A DNA stretch of 9,391 nt from Verrucomicrobiales bacterium (GCA_003506995.1 DNXB01000638.1:1-9391), one strand, 5' to 3'. Shown: positions 1-5,595, counted from the first letter of the stretch. Made by a program: numbers and translations. The notes: generated by a model from the letters alone, not told the origin.

Positions 1-731
1 CCATTGTGGTGTTTGGCAGTGCGCGCTTTCGCGAGACCAGCGAAGCGCAAGCCCTGCTGGAACAGGCGCAAATAGCGGGCGACGCGCAGGCCATCGCCCG
101 CGCCAACACGCTGCTGCGCAACGCACCCTATTACGACCACGCCAGGGCATTTGCCCGCACCGTGGCACGTTACAGCGCCCGCTGTGAGAAAGCGGGCATG
201 CCCGAAGATCGGTTGTTCATTTGCACCGGCGGTGGCCCGGGCATCATGGAAGCGGCGAATCGTGGCGCAAAAGATGCTGGAGGACGCAGCGTCGGCTGCA
301 ACATCCGGCTGCCCTTTGAACAAAGCCACAACCCCTATCTCGACCGCTGGGTGACCATGGAGCATTTCTTCGTGCGCAAGACGCTGCTCATCAAATACAG
401 CTATGGCTTCATCATCATGCCCGGCGGCTTCGGCACCATGGACGAGATGTTCGAGGCCCTCACGCTGATCCAGACGAAGAAGCTGAAAAGCTTCCCCATC
501 GTCATCATGGGGAGTGATTTCTGGCCGGAGATGCGCCACTTCATGGATCACATGCTCTGTGGAGCCACCATCAGTCCTGAGGATCTCGATTTGATCAAAT
601 GGACCGACTCCGTGGACGAGGCGGTGGCCCACCTCCAAGAAAAAGCCGTGACGCAGTTCGGCCTGCGCCGCAGCCGCATTCCGAAAAGCATCCCCCTCCT
701 GGGTGAAAAGGCGCTTGAAGGTGCTCATTGA
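1..731 (+). CDS. LOG family protein (nucleotide 5'-monophosphate phosphoribohydrolase type), 5' end cut by window
   Basis: This is a Rossmann-like LOG/TIGR00730 protein (formerly annotated as lysine decarboxylase). The family hydrolyses the N-glycosidic bond of nucleoside or cytokinin 5'-monophosphates, releasing the base and ribose 5-phosphate. Seen here: the first beta strand with VVFGSARF at the very start; the phosphate-binding GGGPGIMEAANRGA; the HFFVRK segment carrying the family's catalytic Arg; and the signature PGGFGTMDE (bases 420-446) carrying the catalytic acid. The frame is open to the left edge (an Ile codon at 3-5 precedes the GTG at 6), and the first strand is normally preceded by more residues, so the true start lies outside the window. 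Roughly 40 residues between the first strand and GGGPG form an Ala-rich helical insertion. The substrate cannot be told from sequence; a general nucleotide salvage role is as likely as cytokinin activation. The alpha/beta hydrolase gene follows after 23 bp on the same strand. Confidence 0.88.
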   Translation, partial: IVVFGSARFRETSEAQALLEQAQIAGDAQAIARANTLLRNAPYYDHARAFARTVARYSARCEKAGMPEDRLFICTGGGPGIMEAANRGAKDAGGRSVGCNIRLPFEQSHNPYLDRWVTMEHFFVRKTLLIKYSYGFIIMPGGFGTMDEMFEALTLIQTKKLKSFPIVIMGSDFWPEMRHFMDHMLCGATISPEDLDLIKWTDSVDEAVAHLQEKAVTQFGLRRSRIPKSIPLLGEKALEGAH

Positions 732-754
732 AACTCCAATGTCCGCATCCTCGC

Positions 755-1711
755 ATGTCCGACCACACTCTCACCCTCACCAACGGCCTCACGCTCGGCT
801 ACGCGGAGTATGGCGACCCCAAAGGCGAGGTGGCTTTTTATTTCCATGGCTGGCCTTCCTCACGCGTCCAGGGCTTGCTCTTTGATGAACCAGCCAAGAA
901 GCACCGCATCCGCCTGATCTGCCCCGACCGGCCGGGCGTCGGTCTCTCCGACCTCCAGCCGGGACGCACGCTGTTTGACTGGCCGGACACACTCACACAA
1001 CTCGCGGCTCATGTCGGCGCGGACAATTACCATGTGCTCGGCTGGAGCGGCGGCGGGCCGTATGTGCTCGTCACCGCGCTCAAACTGCACAAACGCCTGC
1101 TCTCCGCCTCCATCATCTGTGGCGCCCCGCCGCTGAAATTTCTCGGGGACCGCGACATGTTCTGGCTCTACCGGCTCATGATCCAGTTGCGACACTATTT
1201 TCCGACCATCCTCGGCACCCTGCTGCGACTGGGAGGCTTGGCCGCCAAAGGCTCGCCTCACAAGGCCCCGCTCCGCTGGCTCATGAAGCTGCTGGGAGAG
1301 GAAGACCGTCGCGTTCTCCTGTTGCCTGGCATCTACGATGTCGTGCGCGATGCCACGCTCGGCGCTTTGAACCGCGGCCCGCGCAGTGTCATCGCGGATG
1401 CGGATATTTATCTCAGTGAATGGGGGTTTGAAGTGAGCCAGATCGACTTTCCCATCCGTTTCTTGCACGGCAAACAGGATCGCAATATTGCCTGGACCTA
1501 CACAGAGCGCGTCGCCTCATTGATTCCTGCCGCAACGACGGTCTGGTCGGAGATCGACGGCCACTATTCCCTGCCCATCACCCATGCTGAGCAGATTCTG
1601 GCCTCCGCGCTGCAAAAACCAGCCTCACCGGACGACGCGGGGCAGCAGAATGGGAATACCCTCGTCGATGGTGAACTGCTGGCTTCCGTCCTGCGTCGTC
1701 AAAGCCGCTGA
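755..1711 (+). CDS. alpha/beta hydrolase
   Basis: This is a soluble alpha/beta-hydrolase fold enzyme of unknown substrate, about 318 residues, with no signal peptide. Counted from the ATG at 755, the oxyanion-hole region is HGWPSS (31-36), the nucleophile elbow is GWSGGG with Ser98, the acid is Asp242 (GKQDRN), and the histidine is His270 (DGHYSL), so the triad is complete. Residues ~130-225 form a helical cap. I chose ATG 755 because an in-frame TTG at 728 would only add nine unconserved-looking residues and overlap the LOG stop. No Shine-Dalgarno sequence is visible at either start. The short distance from the LOG gene suggests co-transcription. The last ~29 residues, after the final helix (ASALQ), are polar and overlap the convergent Trm112 gene, so they may be a non-essential read-through tail. 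Family membership is secure; esterase, lipase or haloperoxidase-like activity cannot be chosen between. Confidence 0.87.
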   Translation: MSDHTLTLTNGLTLGYAEYGDPKGEVAFYFHGWPSSRVQGLLFDEPAKKHRIRLICPDRPGVGLSDLQPGRTLFDWPDTLTQLAAHVGADNYHVLGWSGGGPYVLVTALKLHKRLLSASIICGAPPLKFLGDRDMFWLYRLMIQLRHYFPTILGTLLRLGGLAAKGSPHKAPLRWLMKLLGEEDRRVLLLPGIYDVVRDATLGALNRGPRSVIADADIYLSEWGFEVSQIDFPIRFLHGKQDRNIAWTYTERVASLIPAATTVWSEIDGHYSLPITHAEQILASALQKPASPDDAGQQNGNTLVDGELLASVLRRQSR

Positions 1712-1822
1712 CACACCCAGTTTTGCGCATTCCTCCGCCGTGGCGCGACGCAGCGGCTGATGCGTGTCTGGACAGCGCATCAAAGGAAGAAATTCTTCGA
1801 GCCAGGCAGTGTCGTTGTTCAT
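1625..1822 (-). CDS. Trm112 family small protein (UPF0434/YcaR-like)
   Basis: A 65-residue protein with the Trm112/UPF0434 pattern: an N-terminal helix (WLEEFLPLMRCP), CPDTHQPL at 17-24, and a C-terminal strand with DEGIPILLP, equivalent to the family's usual 'DGIPxLLP'. In eukaryotes and archaea Trm112 is a zinc-bound activator of RNA and protein methyltransferases; most bacterial forms have no assigned role. Only one cysteine of the usual N-terminal pair is present (C17; the partner position is Thr/His) and the C-terminal Cys pair is absent, so zinc binding is unlikely. A further Cys sits at 31. The start codon shares a base with the stop of the moeZ-type gene (TGATG at 1820-1824 on the minus strand) and has no Shine-Dalgarno sequence, which indicates translational coupling. 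The 3' end overlaps the convergent hydrolase gene by 87 bp. Confidence 0.8.
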   Translation of the reverse strand: MNNDTAWLEEFLPLMRCPDTHQPLRRATAEECAKLGVSAALTTQDGSQQFTIDEGIPILLPRVVR

Positions 1823-2967
1823 CAGTATTCGGCCATCGTCGGATCAATCTCACGCGCCCAGGCGATGATGCCGCCGGAGACATTCCAGACATCGTCAAAG
1901 CCAAGCTCGCGCAGCTTGCTCACCGCACGGGCGCTGCGACCGCCGCTTTTGCAATGCACGAGGATGCGCTTGTCACGCGGCAGCTCGGTTGTGCGGCTTT
2001 CTAGTTCTCCAAGGGGAATCAACACGGCACCTTCAATGCGTGAAATGGCCAGTTCATGCGGTTCGCGCACGTCGAGAAGAAAATGGTTGTCTCCGGCATC
2101 GCGGAGTTCTTTGAGTTCGTGAACGGTCATGGCGGGAACATCGGGGACATTCGTGGGCGCTTTGGAGATGCCGCAGAAGCCTTCGTAGTCGATGGGTTGG
2201 GTGATGGTGGGCTGGTCGCCGCAGACAGGGCAGTCGGGGTCGCGGCGCAAGGTGAGCGTGCGGAAGCGCATGCTGAGCGTATCGACGTGCAGCAGCTTTC
2301 CAAGCAGCGGCTGGCCGATGCCGGTGATGAGTTTGATGGCCTCCAAGGCCTGCATCGTGCCAATCAGGCCCGGCAGCACGCCGAGCACGCCGCCTTCGGC
2401 ACATGACGGCACCAAACCCGGCGGCGGTGGTTGCGGGCACATGCAGCGGTAACACGGTGCCCCGAGATGCGGTGCAAAGACGCCCACCTGGCCATCGAAG
2501 CGCAGGATGCTGCCATACACGTTCGGTTTGCGCAGCCAGACGGCCACGTCGTTGCTGAGGTAGCGCGTGGGGAAATTGTCCGTGCCGTCGATGATCACAT
2601 CGTAGTCCGCCGCGATGCGCATGGCGTTGGCCGCAGTGAACAGCTCCGGGTAAACCTGCACGTCGAGGTGTGGATTGATGTCGAGCAGGCGCTCGCGGGC
2701 AGCTTCGAGCTTTTTGCGACCGATGTCTTTCTGCCCGAAGAGAATCTGGCGCTGGAGATTCGTCACCTCGACCACATCAGGATCGACCAGCCCCAGTCCG
2801 CCGATGCCCGCCGCCGCGAGATACATGGTGATCGGCGAGCCCAAGCCCCCTGCCCCGATGCAAAGCACCCGCGCAGCCTTCAGCCTGCGCTGGCCCTCGA
2901 TCCCGAATTCGGGAATCGCAAGGTGCCGGGCGTAGCGGCGCAGTTCGTCGGGTGAAAGGTCGGACAT
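1822..2967 (-). CDS. moeZ: MoeZ/MoeBR-type adenylyltransferase-sulfurtransferase (E1-like ThiF/MoeB domain plus rhodanese domain)
   Basis: A 381-residue cytoplasmic fusion protein. Enzymes of this type adenylate the C-terminal Gly-Gly of a ubiquitin-like sulfur carrier (MoaD, ThiS or similar) with ATP, then pass sulfur to it as a thiocarboxylate. Domain 1 (~1-255) is the E1-like ThiF/MoeB fold: nucleotide loop GAGGLGS (38-44), Arg73 in NLQRQ, Asp130 in GTDNF, Cys189 in PSCAEGG, and a structural zinc site from C172/C175 and C246/C249. Domain 2 (~278-381) is a rhodanese with LLDVREPHE and the persulfide loop CKSGGRS, nucleophile Cys339. All key residues are present. The products feed molybdopterin, thiamine, tRNA thiolation or cysteine pathways; which one cannot be told, because no carrier gene is in the window. 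The ATG at 2967 has only an AGGG three bases upstream. The Trm112 gene is coupled downstream. Confidence 0.93.
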   Translation of the reverse strand: MSDLSPDELRRYARHLAIPEFGIEGQRRLKAARVLCIGAGGLGSPITMYLAAAGIGGLGLVDPDVVEVTNLQRQILFGQKDIGRKKLEAARERLLDINPHLDVQVYPELFTAANAMRIAADYDVIIDGTDNFPTRYLSNDVAVWLRKPNVYGSILRFDGQVGVFAPHLGAPCYRCMCPQPPPPGLVPSCAEGGVLGVLPGLIGTMQALEAIKLITGIGQPLLGKLLHVDTLSMRFRTLTLRRDPDCPVCGDQPTITQPIDYEGFCGISKAPTNVPDVPAMTVHELKELRDAGDNHFLLDVREPHELAISRIEGAVLIPLGELESRTTELPRDKRILVHCKSGGRSARAVSKLRELGFDDVWNVSGGIIAWAREIDPTMAEY

Positions 2968-3015
2968 GAGCCCTTACGATGGCGTGAAGTGATGTCCTTG
3001 CAACGATTCCAGCGG

Positions 3016-3049
3016 TTGCGGGCGAGATTGCGCCGTCTAAACTTACCAC
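3016..3049 (+). promoter_or_regulatory. candidate promoter placing transcription start at or next to the ATG at 3050
   Basis: TTGCGG (3016-3021) is spaced 16 bp from TAAACT (3038-3043), which matches four of six bases of the sigma70 -10 box. The -10 element ends six bases before the ATG at 3050, so transcription would begin on or beside the start codon. No Shine-Dalgarno sequence is present, consistent with a leaderless mRNA. The spot lies in the 82-bp gap shared with the divergent moeZ-type gene. Matches are partial, so this is a prediction only. Confidence 0.35.
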
Positions 3050-3328
3050 ATGCCTGATTGGACACCCCCAACCCAAGTCAATCTGGTCGATCTCGGCTTC
3101 ATGGACTCGCGTTCGAAGCTCATCGACCTCGCCGCCTTCCTCGACCGCGTGCAGCGCGCCGGTCAGGAGGACGATTTCCGCGTCCAAGCCCTGAAAAACG
3201 CGATCTCGCTGCTCTCCCAAGACAAACCGCAGCGCGCCAAGGACGTGCTGCTCAGCTTCAGCGACCCTAGCGTCGAACCCATCGCCAAAGCGACGATGCA
3301 AGGGGCCATCGGAGCTTTTAAAGGATAG
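3050..3328 (+). CDS. small protein of unknown function upstream of the TatD-like hydrolase
   Basis: A 92-residue protein that I do not recognise. It reads as a soluble, mostly alpha-helical protein with no signal peptide, no membrane segment and no cysteine. A short N-terminal stretch (MPDWTPPTQVNLVDLGFMD) precedes a helix, DLAAFLDRVQRAGQ, and two further amphipathic helices (residues ~42-55 and ~60-70); the end is SDPSVEPIAKATMQGAIGAFKG. It is probably a real gene: it diverges from the moeZ-type gene with an 82-bp gap, fills the space up to the repeat region, and its codon use resembles its neighbours. It reads in the same direction as the EboB-like gene, 118 bp upstream of it, so it may share a function with that gene, but nothing in the sequence proves this. 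The start is the only sensible ATG and has no Shine-Dalgarno sequence. Confidence 0.72.
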   Translation: MPDWTPPTQVNLVDLGFMDSRSKLIDLAAFLDRVQRAGQEDDFRVQALKNAISLLSQDKPQRAKDVLLSFSDPSVEPIAKATMQGAIGAFKG

Positions 3329-3330
3329 CC

Positions 3331-3440
3331 GTTTACGATGGTTTACAGTCGTTGACGGTGGTTGACGATTGTTGGGCCGAACCGCTCAGCTTCACAACCA
3401 CCGTCAACAACCGTAAACCACAGTCACCCACCGTAAACCT
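3331..3440. repeat. imperfect 10-bp tandem repeats arranged as an inverted repeat
   Basis: Starting two bases after the stop at 3328, the left arm is built of consecutive 10-bp units: GTTTACGATG, GTTTACAGTC, GTTGACGGTG, GTTGACGATT, then GTTG (3331-3374). The right arm carries the same unit on the opposite strand: CCGTCAACAA, CCGTAAACCA, CAGTCACCCA, CCGTAAACCT (3401-3440). The unit consensus is roughly GTTKACGGTG. The best-paired arms are 3339-3364 and 3395-3420, matching at 24 of 26 positions including 14 consecutive bases (3351-3364 with 3395-3408), with a 30-base loop. No T-run follows, so it does not look like a standard terminator. It could form a cruciform or an RNA stem, or carry helically phased protein-binding sites; its function is unknown. 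Confidence 0.85.
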
Positions 3441-3446
3441 CCCCCG

Positions 3447-4247
3447 ATGAACTACATCGAACCCCACGGCCACATGGTCAGCCGCACCACGGATGACTAC
3501 GAGCGCATGGCCCTCGCCGGCTGCCAGGCCATCTGCGAACCCGCCTTCTGGGCAGGATTCGACCGTGCCAGCGCCGACGGCTTTTACGACTACTTCCGTC
3601 AGATCACCGAGTATGAGCCGAAACGCGCCGCCAAATTCGGCATCCAGCACTACTGCTGGCTCTGCATCAATCCGAAGGAAGCGGAGGATGTGAAGCTCGC
3701 GGACGATGTGATCGCGCTGATCCCTCAGTTCATCGACAAACCGGGCGTGCTGGGCATCGGCGAGATCGGCTTGAACAAAAACAGCCGTAACGAGCTGAAA
3801 ATCTTCGAACAGCATGTGCAGGTGGCGCAGGATTACGACCAGCTCGTGCTCATCCACACGCCCCACCTCGAGGACAAGCTCAAAGGCACGCGCCTCATCG
3901 TCGATGCGCTGAAAAATTTCCCGAAGATCAAGCCGGAGCGCGTCATCATCGACCATGTCGAGGAGCACACCATCGACCATGTGCTCGACCACGGCTTCTG
4001 GGCCGGCATCACGCTCTATCCCGAGAGCAAATGCACCCCCAACCGCGCCATCGACATGCTGGAGCACCGCCACGCCGAGCGCATCTGGATGAACAGTGCC
4101 TGCGACTGGGGCATCAGTGATCCCCTCGCCGTCCCGAAGACCATGCAAGCCATGCGCCAGCGCGGCTGGAGCACAGAGATGATCCAACGCGTCGCCTGGG
4201 ACAATCCCCGCGCCTTCATGGGACAGTGCGAAAAGTTTAAACTGTGA
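3447..4247 (+). CDS. TatD-family metal-dependent hydrolase, EboB-like
   Basis: A 266-residue TIM-barrel hydrolase of the TatD/amidohydrolase superfamily. Metal-site candidates in order are the HGH motif (His7, His9), Glu in GIGEIGLN, His in IHTPH, the DHVEEH segment, and Asp in NSACDWGISDP near the end. The wording of the chain (HMVSRTTDDYERM, GCQAICEPAFWAGFD, HYCWLCINPKEAE, ERVIIDHVEEHTI, CPKFKL-like C-terminus) resembles what I recall of the EboB subgroup, which is found in ebo clusters tied to export of prenylated or indole-type metabolites in cyanobacteria and other bacteria. That assignment is from memory of the family. The other Ebo proteins (EboA, UbiA-like EboC, EboD-F) are not in the window, so it may act alone, for instance as a nuclease-like or lactonase-like hydrolase. 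The ATG at 3447 has no Shine-Dalgarno sequence. Its TGA overlaps an ATG (TGATG, 4245-4249) that looks like the ancestral start of hicA. Confidence 0.86.
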   Translation: MNYIEPHGHMVSRTTDDYERMALAGCQAICEPAFWAGFDRASADGFYDYFRQITEYEPKRAAKFGIQHYCWLCINPKEAEDVKLADDVIALIPQFIDKPGVLGIGEIGLNKNSRNELKIFEQHVQVAQDYDQLVLIHTPHLEDKLKGTRLIVDALKNFPKIKPERVIIDHVEEHTIDHVLDHGFWAGITLYPESKCTPNRAIDMLEHRHAERIWMNSACDWGISDPLAVPKTMQAMRQRGWSTEMIQRVAWDNPRAFMGQCEKFKL

Positions 4248-4455
4248 TGCCAAGCCGCGAAAAGTCCGCGAACTCATCCGTGATTTGCAGCATGCGGGCT
4301 TTGCCCAGCTCTCTGGCGGCGGCAAAGGATCACATCGCAAATTTTACCATCCACGTTATCCTGGAGCCGTTACTGTGAGTGGAAAAGAAGGTGCGGGTGT
4401 GAAATATTATCAGGAGAAGCAGGTTCGCCAAGCCATCGACAAAACACTCGAATGA
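4247..4455 (+). pseudogene. hicA: HicA-family mRNA interferase toxin, start region frameshifted
   Basis: Reading from 4249 in the frame that ends at the TGA 4453-4455 gives about 68 residues of clear HicA type: KPRKVRELIRDLQHAGF, then GGGKGSHRKFYHP with the catalytic His in GSH (bases 4330-4338), then GAVTVSGKEGAGVKYYQEKQ. HicA toxins are double-stranded-RNA-binding-fold ribonucleases that cleave mRNA and are neutralised by HicB. In this frame no ATG, GTG or TTG exists between the upstream stop at 4180-4182 and a TTG at 4285, which would remove the first strand and helix. The natural start should be the ATG at 4247, which overlaps the tatD stop, but it is one base out of frame and gives only a 43-residue peptide ending at 4378. 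One extra base after ATGCC would restore a perfect 69-residue HicA. The gene therefore appears inactivated by a one-base deletion, or the base was lost in sequencing. The stop overlaps the hicB start (ATGA). Confidence 0.78.
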
Positions 4456-4673
4456 AAGCCGCCGACAAATATCACAAGTTGGTTGATTGGAGCGCCAAGG
4501 ACGGCGTTTACATCGGTCACTGCCCCGATCTGATCACCGGAATTCACGGCAATGATCCGGTGAAGCTCTATGAGGAGTTGTGCGAGGTGGTGAACGAAGT
4601 CGTGAGCGACCTGGCCAAGGCCGGACGCCGCCTGCCTAAACCTCGGGTGCGCCCGATGCTGGAGTTTGCCTGA
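4452..4673 (+). CDS. hicB: HicB-family antitoxin (short form)
   Basis: A 73-residue protein with the HicB partial RNase H fold: KYHKLVDWSAKDGVYIGHCP followed by the family's GDDP-like turn (HGNDP, ~37-41) and the helix KLYEELCEVVNEVVSDLAKAG, ending in RRLPKPR. HicB binds and blocks the HicA active site. Longer members carry a C-terminal DNA-binding domain (ribbon-helix-helix or helix-turn-helix) for autoregulation; this protein stops before any such domain, so it should not repress by itself. The ATG overlaps the hicA stop (ATGA, 4452-4455) and has no Shine-Dalgarno sequence, so translation was probably coupled to hicA. The stop at 4671-4673 touches the lpxI ATG. With hicA apparently broken, hicB may persist as an orphan or because its 3' end carries the lpxI ribosome-binding site. 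Confidence 0.85.
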   Translation: MKAADKYHKLVDWSAKDGVYIGHCPDLITGIHGNDPVKLYEELCEVVNEVVSDLAKAGRRLPKPRVRPMLEFA

Positions 4674-5492
4674 ATGACCGCCCCCAATCTCGACACCATC
4701 GCCCTCATCGCCGGGAACGGCCTTTATCCGGAGACCTTCGTCGCGGCGGCGCGGAAGGCGGGCGTGAAGAAGCTCGTCGCGGCAGCGTTCACGAATGAGA
4801 CGAAGCCGGAGCTGGCGGGGTTGGTGGATGCCATCGAGTGGTTCCGCGTGGGGCAGCTCGGAAAGATGATCTCGTTCTTCAAGAAGCAAGGGGTCACCCA
4901 GACGGTGATGGTGGGCCAGATCGCGCCGAAGAACCTCTTCGACCTGCGTCCCGACTTCCGCACGCTCATCATGCTGGCGAAGCTGAAGCAGCGGAACGCG
5001 GAGACGCTGTTTGGCGGCATCGCGAACGAACTGGCGAAGGACGGCATCACGCTGCTGCCCGCCACGACCTTCCTTGAAGACCTCATGCCCGGCGCTGGAC
5101 ACGTCGCCGGGCCGCAGATCAAGAAACGGCGTCAGGAGGACGCCGAATACGGCTTCAAAATCGCCAAGGAGAGCAGCCGGCTCGACATCGGGCAGACGGT
5201 GGTGGTCAAAAATGGCACCGTTCTGGCCGTGGAGGCATTTGAAGGCACCAACGAGGCCGTGAAACGCGGCGGTGCCCTCGGACGCGGCGGAGCGACGATG
5301 GTGAAGGTGTCGAAGCCGAACCAGGACATGCGCTTTGACGTGCCGGTCGTCGGGCCGGACACGATCCGCACGGCGGCGGGCGCCGGGGTCGATCTCATTG
5401 CTGTGGAGTCAGGCATGACACTGATCTTGGATCGCACGGAGGTTTTGCGGCTGTGTCAGGAGGCGAAAGTGAGCGTGATCGCCCTGGCGTGA
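4674..5492 (+). CDS. lpxI: UDP-2,3-diacylglucosamine diphosphatase LpxI
   Basis: A 272-residue member of the LpxI family (DUF1009). LpxI hydrolyses UDP-2,3-diacylglucosamine to lipid X and UMP, the fourth step of lipid A synthesis, at the inner face of the cytoplasmic membrane. It replaces LpxH in many bacteria. Seen: the N-terminal nucleotide-binding strand IALIAGNGLYPE (9-20), VMVGQIAPKNLFD, the LEDLMPGAG segment, EAFEGTNEAVKRGG, and the signature MRFDVPVVGPDTI with Asp222 at the position of the family's essential aspartate. Length is normal and no key residue is missing. The start is supported by GGAG at 4661-4664, nine bases before ATG, inside hicB. The gene is last in the tatD-hicA-hicB-lpxI run. 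It shows that the host makes lipid A and so has a Gram-negative outer membrane. Confidence 0.95.
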   Translation: MTAPNLDTIALIAGNGLYPETFVAAARKAGVKKLVAAAFTNETKPELAGLVDAIEWFRVGQLGKMISFFKKQGVTQTVMVGQIAPKNLFDLRPDFRTLIMLAKLKQRNAETLFGGIANELAKDGITLLPATTFLEDLMPGAGHVAGPQIKKRRQEDAEYGFKIAKESSRLDIGQTVVVKNGTVLAVEAFEGTNEAVKRGGALGRGGATMVKVSKPNQDMRFDVPVVGPDTIRTAAGAGVDLIAVESGMTLILDRTEVLRLCQEAKVSVIALA

Positions 5493-5499
5493 TTTTTTT
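5478..5499 (+). terminator. weak candidate terminator at the end of lpxI
   Basis: A five-base-pair hairpin (ATCGC, loop CCTGGC, GTGAT, with one G-U pair) spans the lpxI stop codon and runs directly into a T-run (5494-5499). The stem is short, so termination would be inefficient at best. Only the T-run is striking. Confidence 0.3.
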
Positions 5500-5523
5500 C
5501 TCGCCTTTCCGGCCCCGGTTCGG

Positions 5524-5529
5524 TCTAAT
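5524..5529 (+). promoter_or_regulatory. candidate -10 box for the pilin-like gene
   Basis: TCTAAT matches five of six bases of the sigma70 -10 consensus and lies 66 bases before the ATG at 5596. No convincing -35 box is seen 16-18 bp upstream (T- and C-rich sequence), so an activator or other sigma factor may be needed. Transcription would begin near 5536, just before the hairpin at 5540. Confidence 0.35.
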
Positions 5530-5539
5530 CGTCGTGGAT

Positions 5540-5553
5540 GGGGAGAAATCCCC
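5540..5553 (+). promoter_or_regulatory. 5' leader hairpin with GAAA tetraloop
   Basis: GGGGA, loop GAAA, TCCCC: a perfect five-base-pair stem capped by a GNRA tetraloop, in the leader of the pilin-like gene, 42 bases before its ATG. If transcription starts near 5536 it would sit at the extreme 5' end of the mRNA, a position that usually protects against decay. The fold is clear; the role is inferred. Confidence 0.45.
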
Positions 5554-5595
5554 TGCCGCATAACATCATAACCAACCCATAAACGCACTCATACT

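Noticed and set aside
860..1468. 202-codon open frame on the minus strand across the alpha/beta hydrolase
   Set aside because: It is the antisense of a gene with an intact catalytic triad and has no family-like features.
2998..3020. Operator formed by GCAAC and GTTGC in the moeZ divergent region
   Set aside because: Arms of five bases with a ten-base gap are expected by chance in sequence of this length.
3331..3440. CRISPR array or rho-independent terminator
   Set aside because: Units are 10 bp, degenerate and without spacers, and no T-run follows the stem, so neither label fits.
3333..4340. 335-codon open frame on the minus strand across the TatD-like gene
   Set aside because: It is antisense to a clearly conserved enzyme, shows no recognisable motif, and arises from the GC-rich third-position bias of the plus-strand gene.
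4247..4378. 43-codon frame from the ATG overlapping the tatD stop
   Set aside because: It has no family resemblance and runs out of frame through the conserved hicA region; it is better explained as the displaced hicA start.
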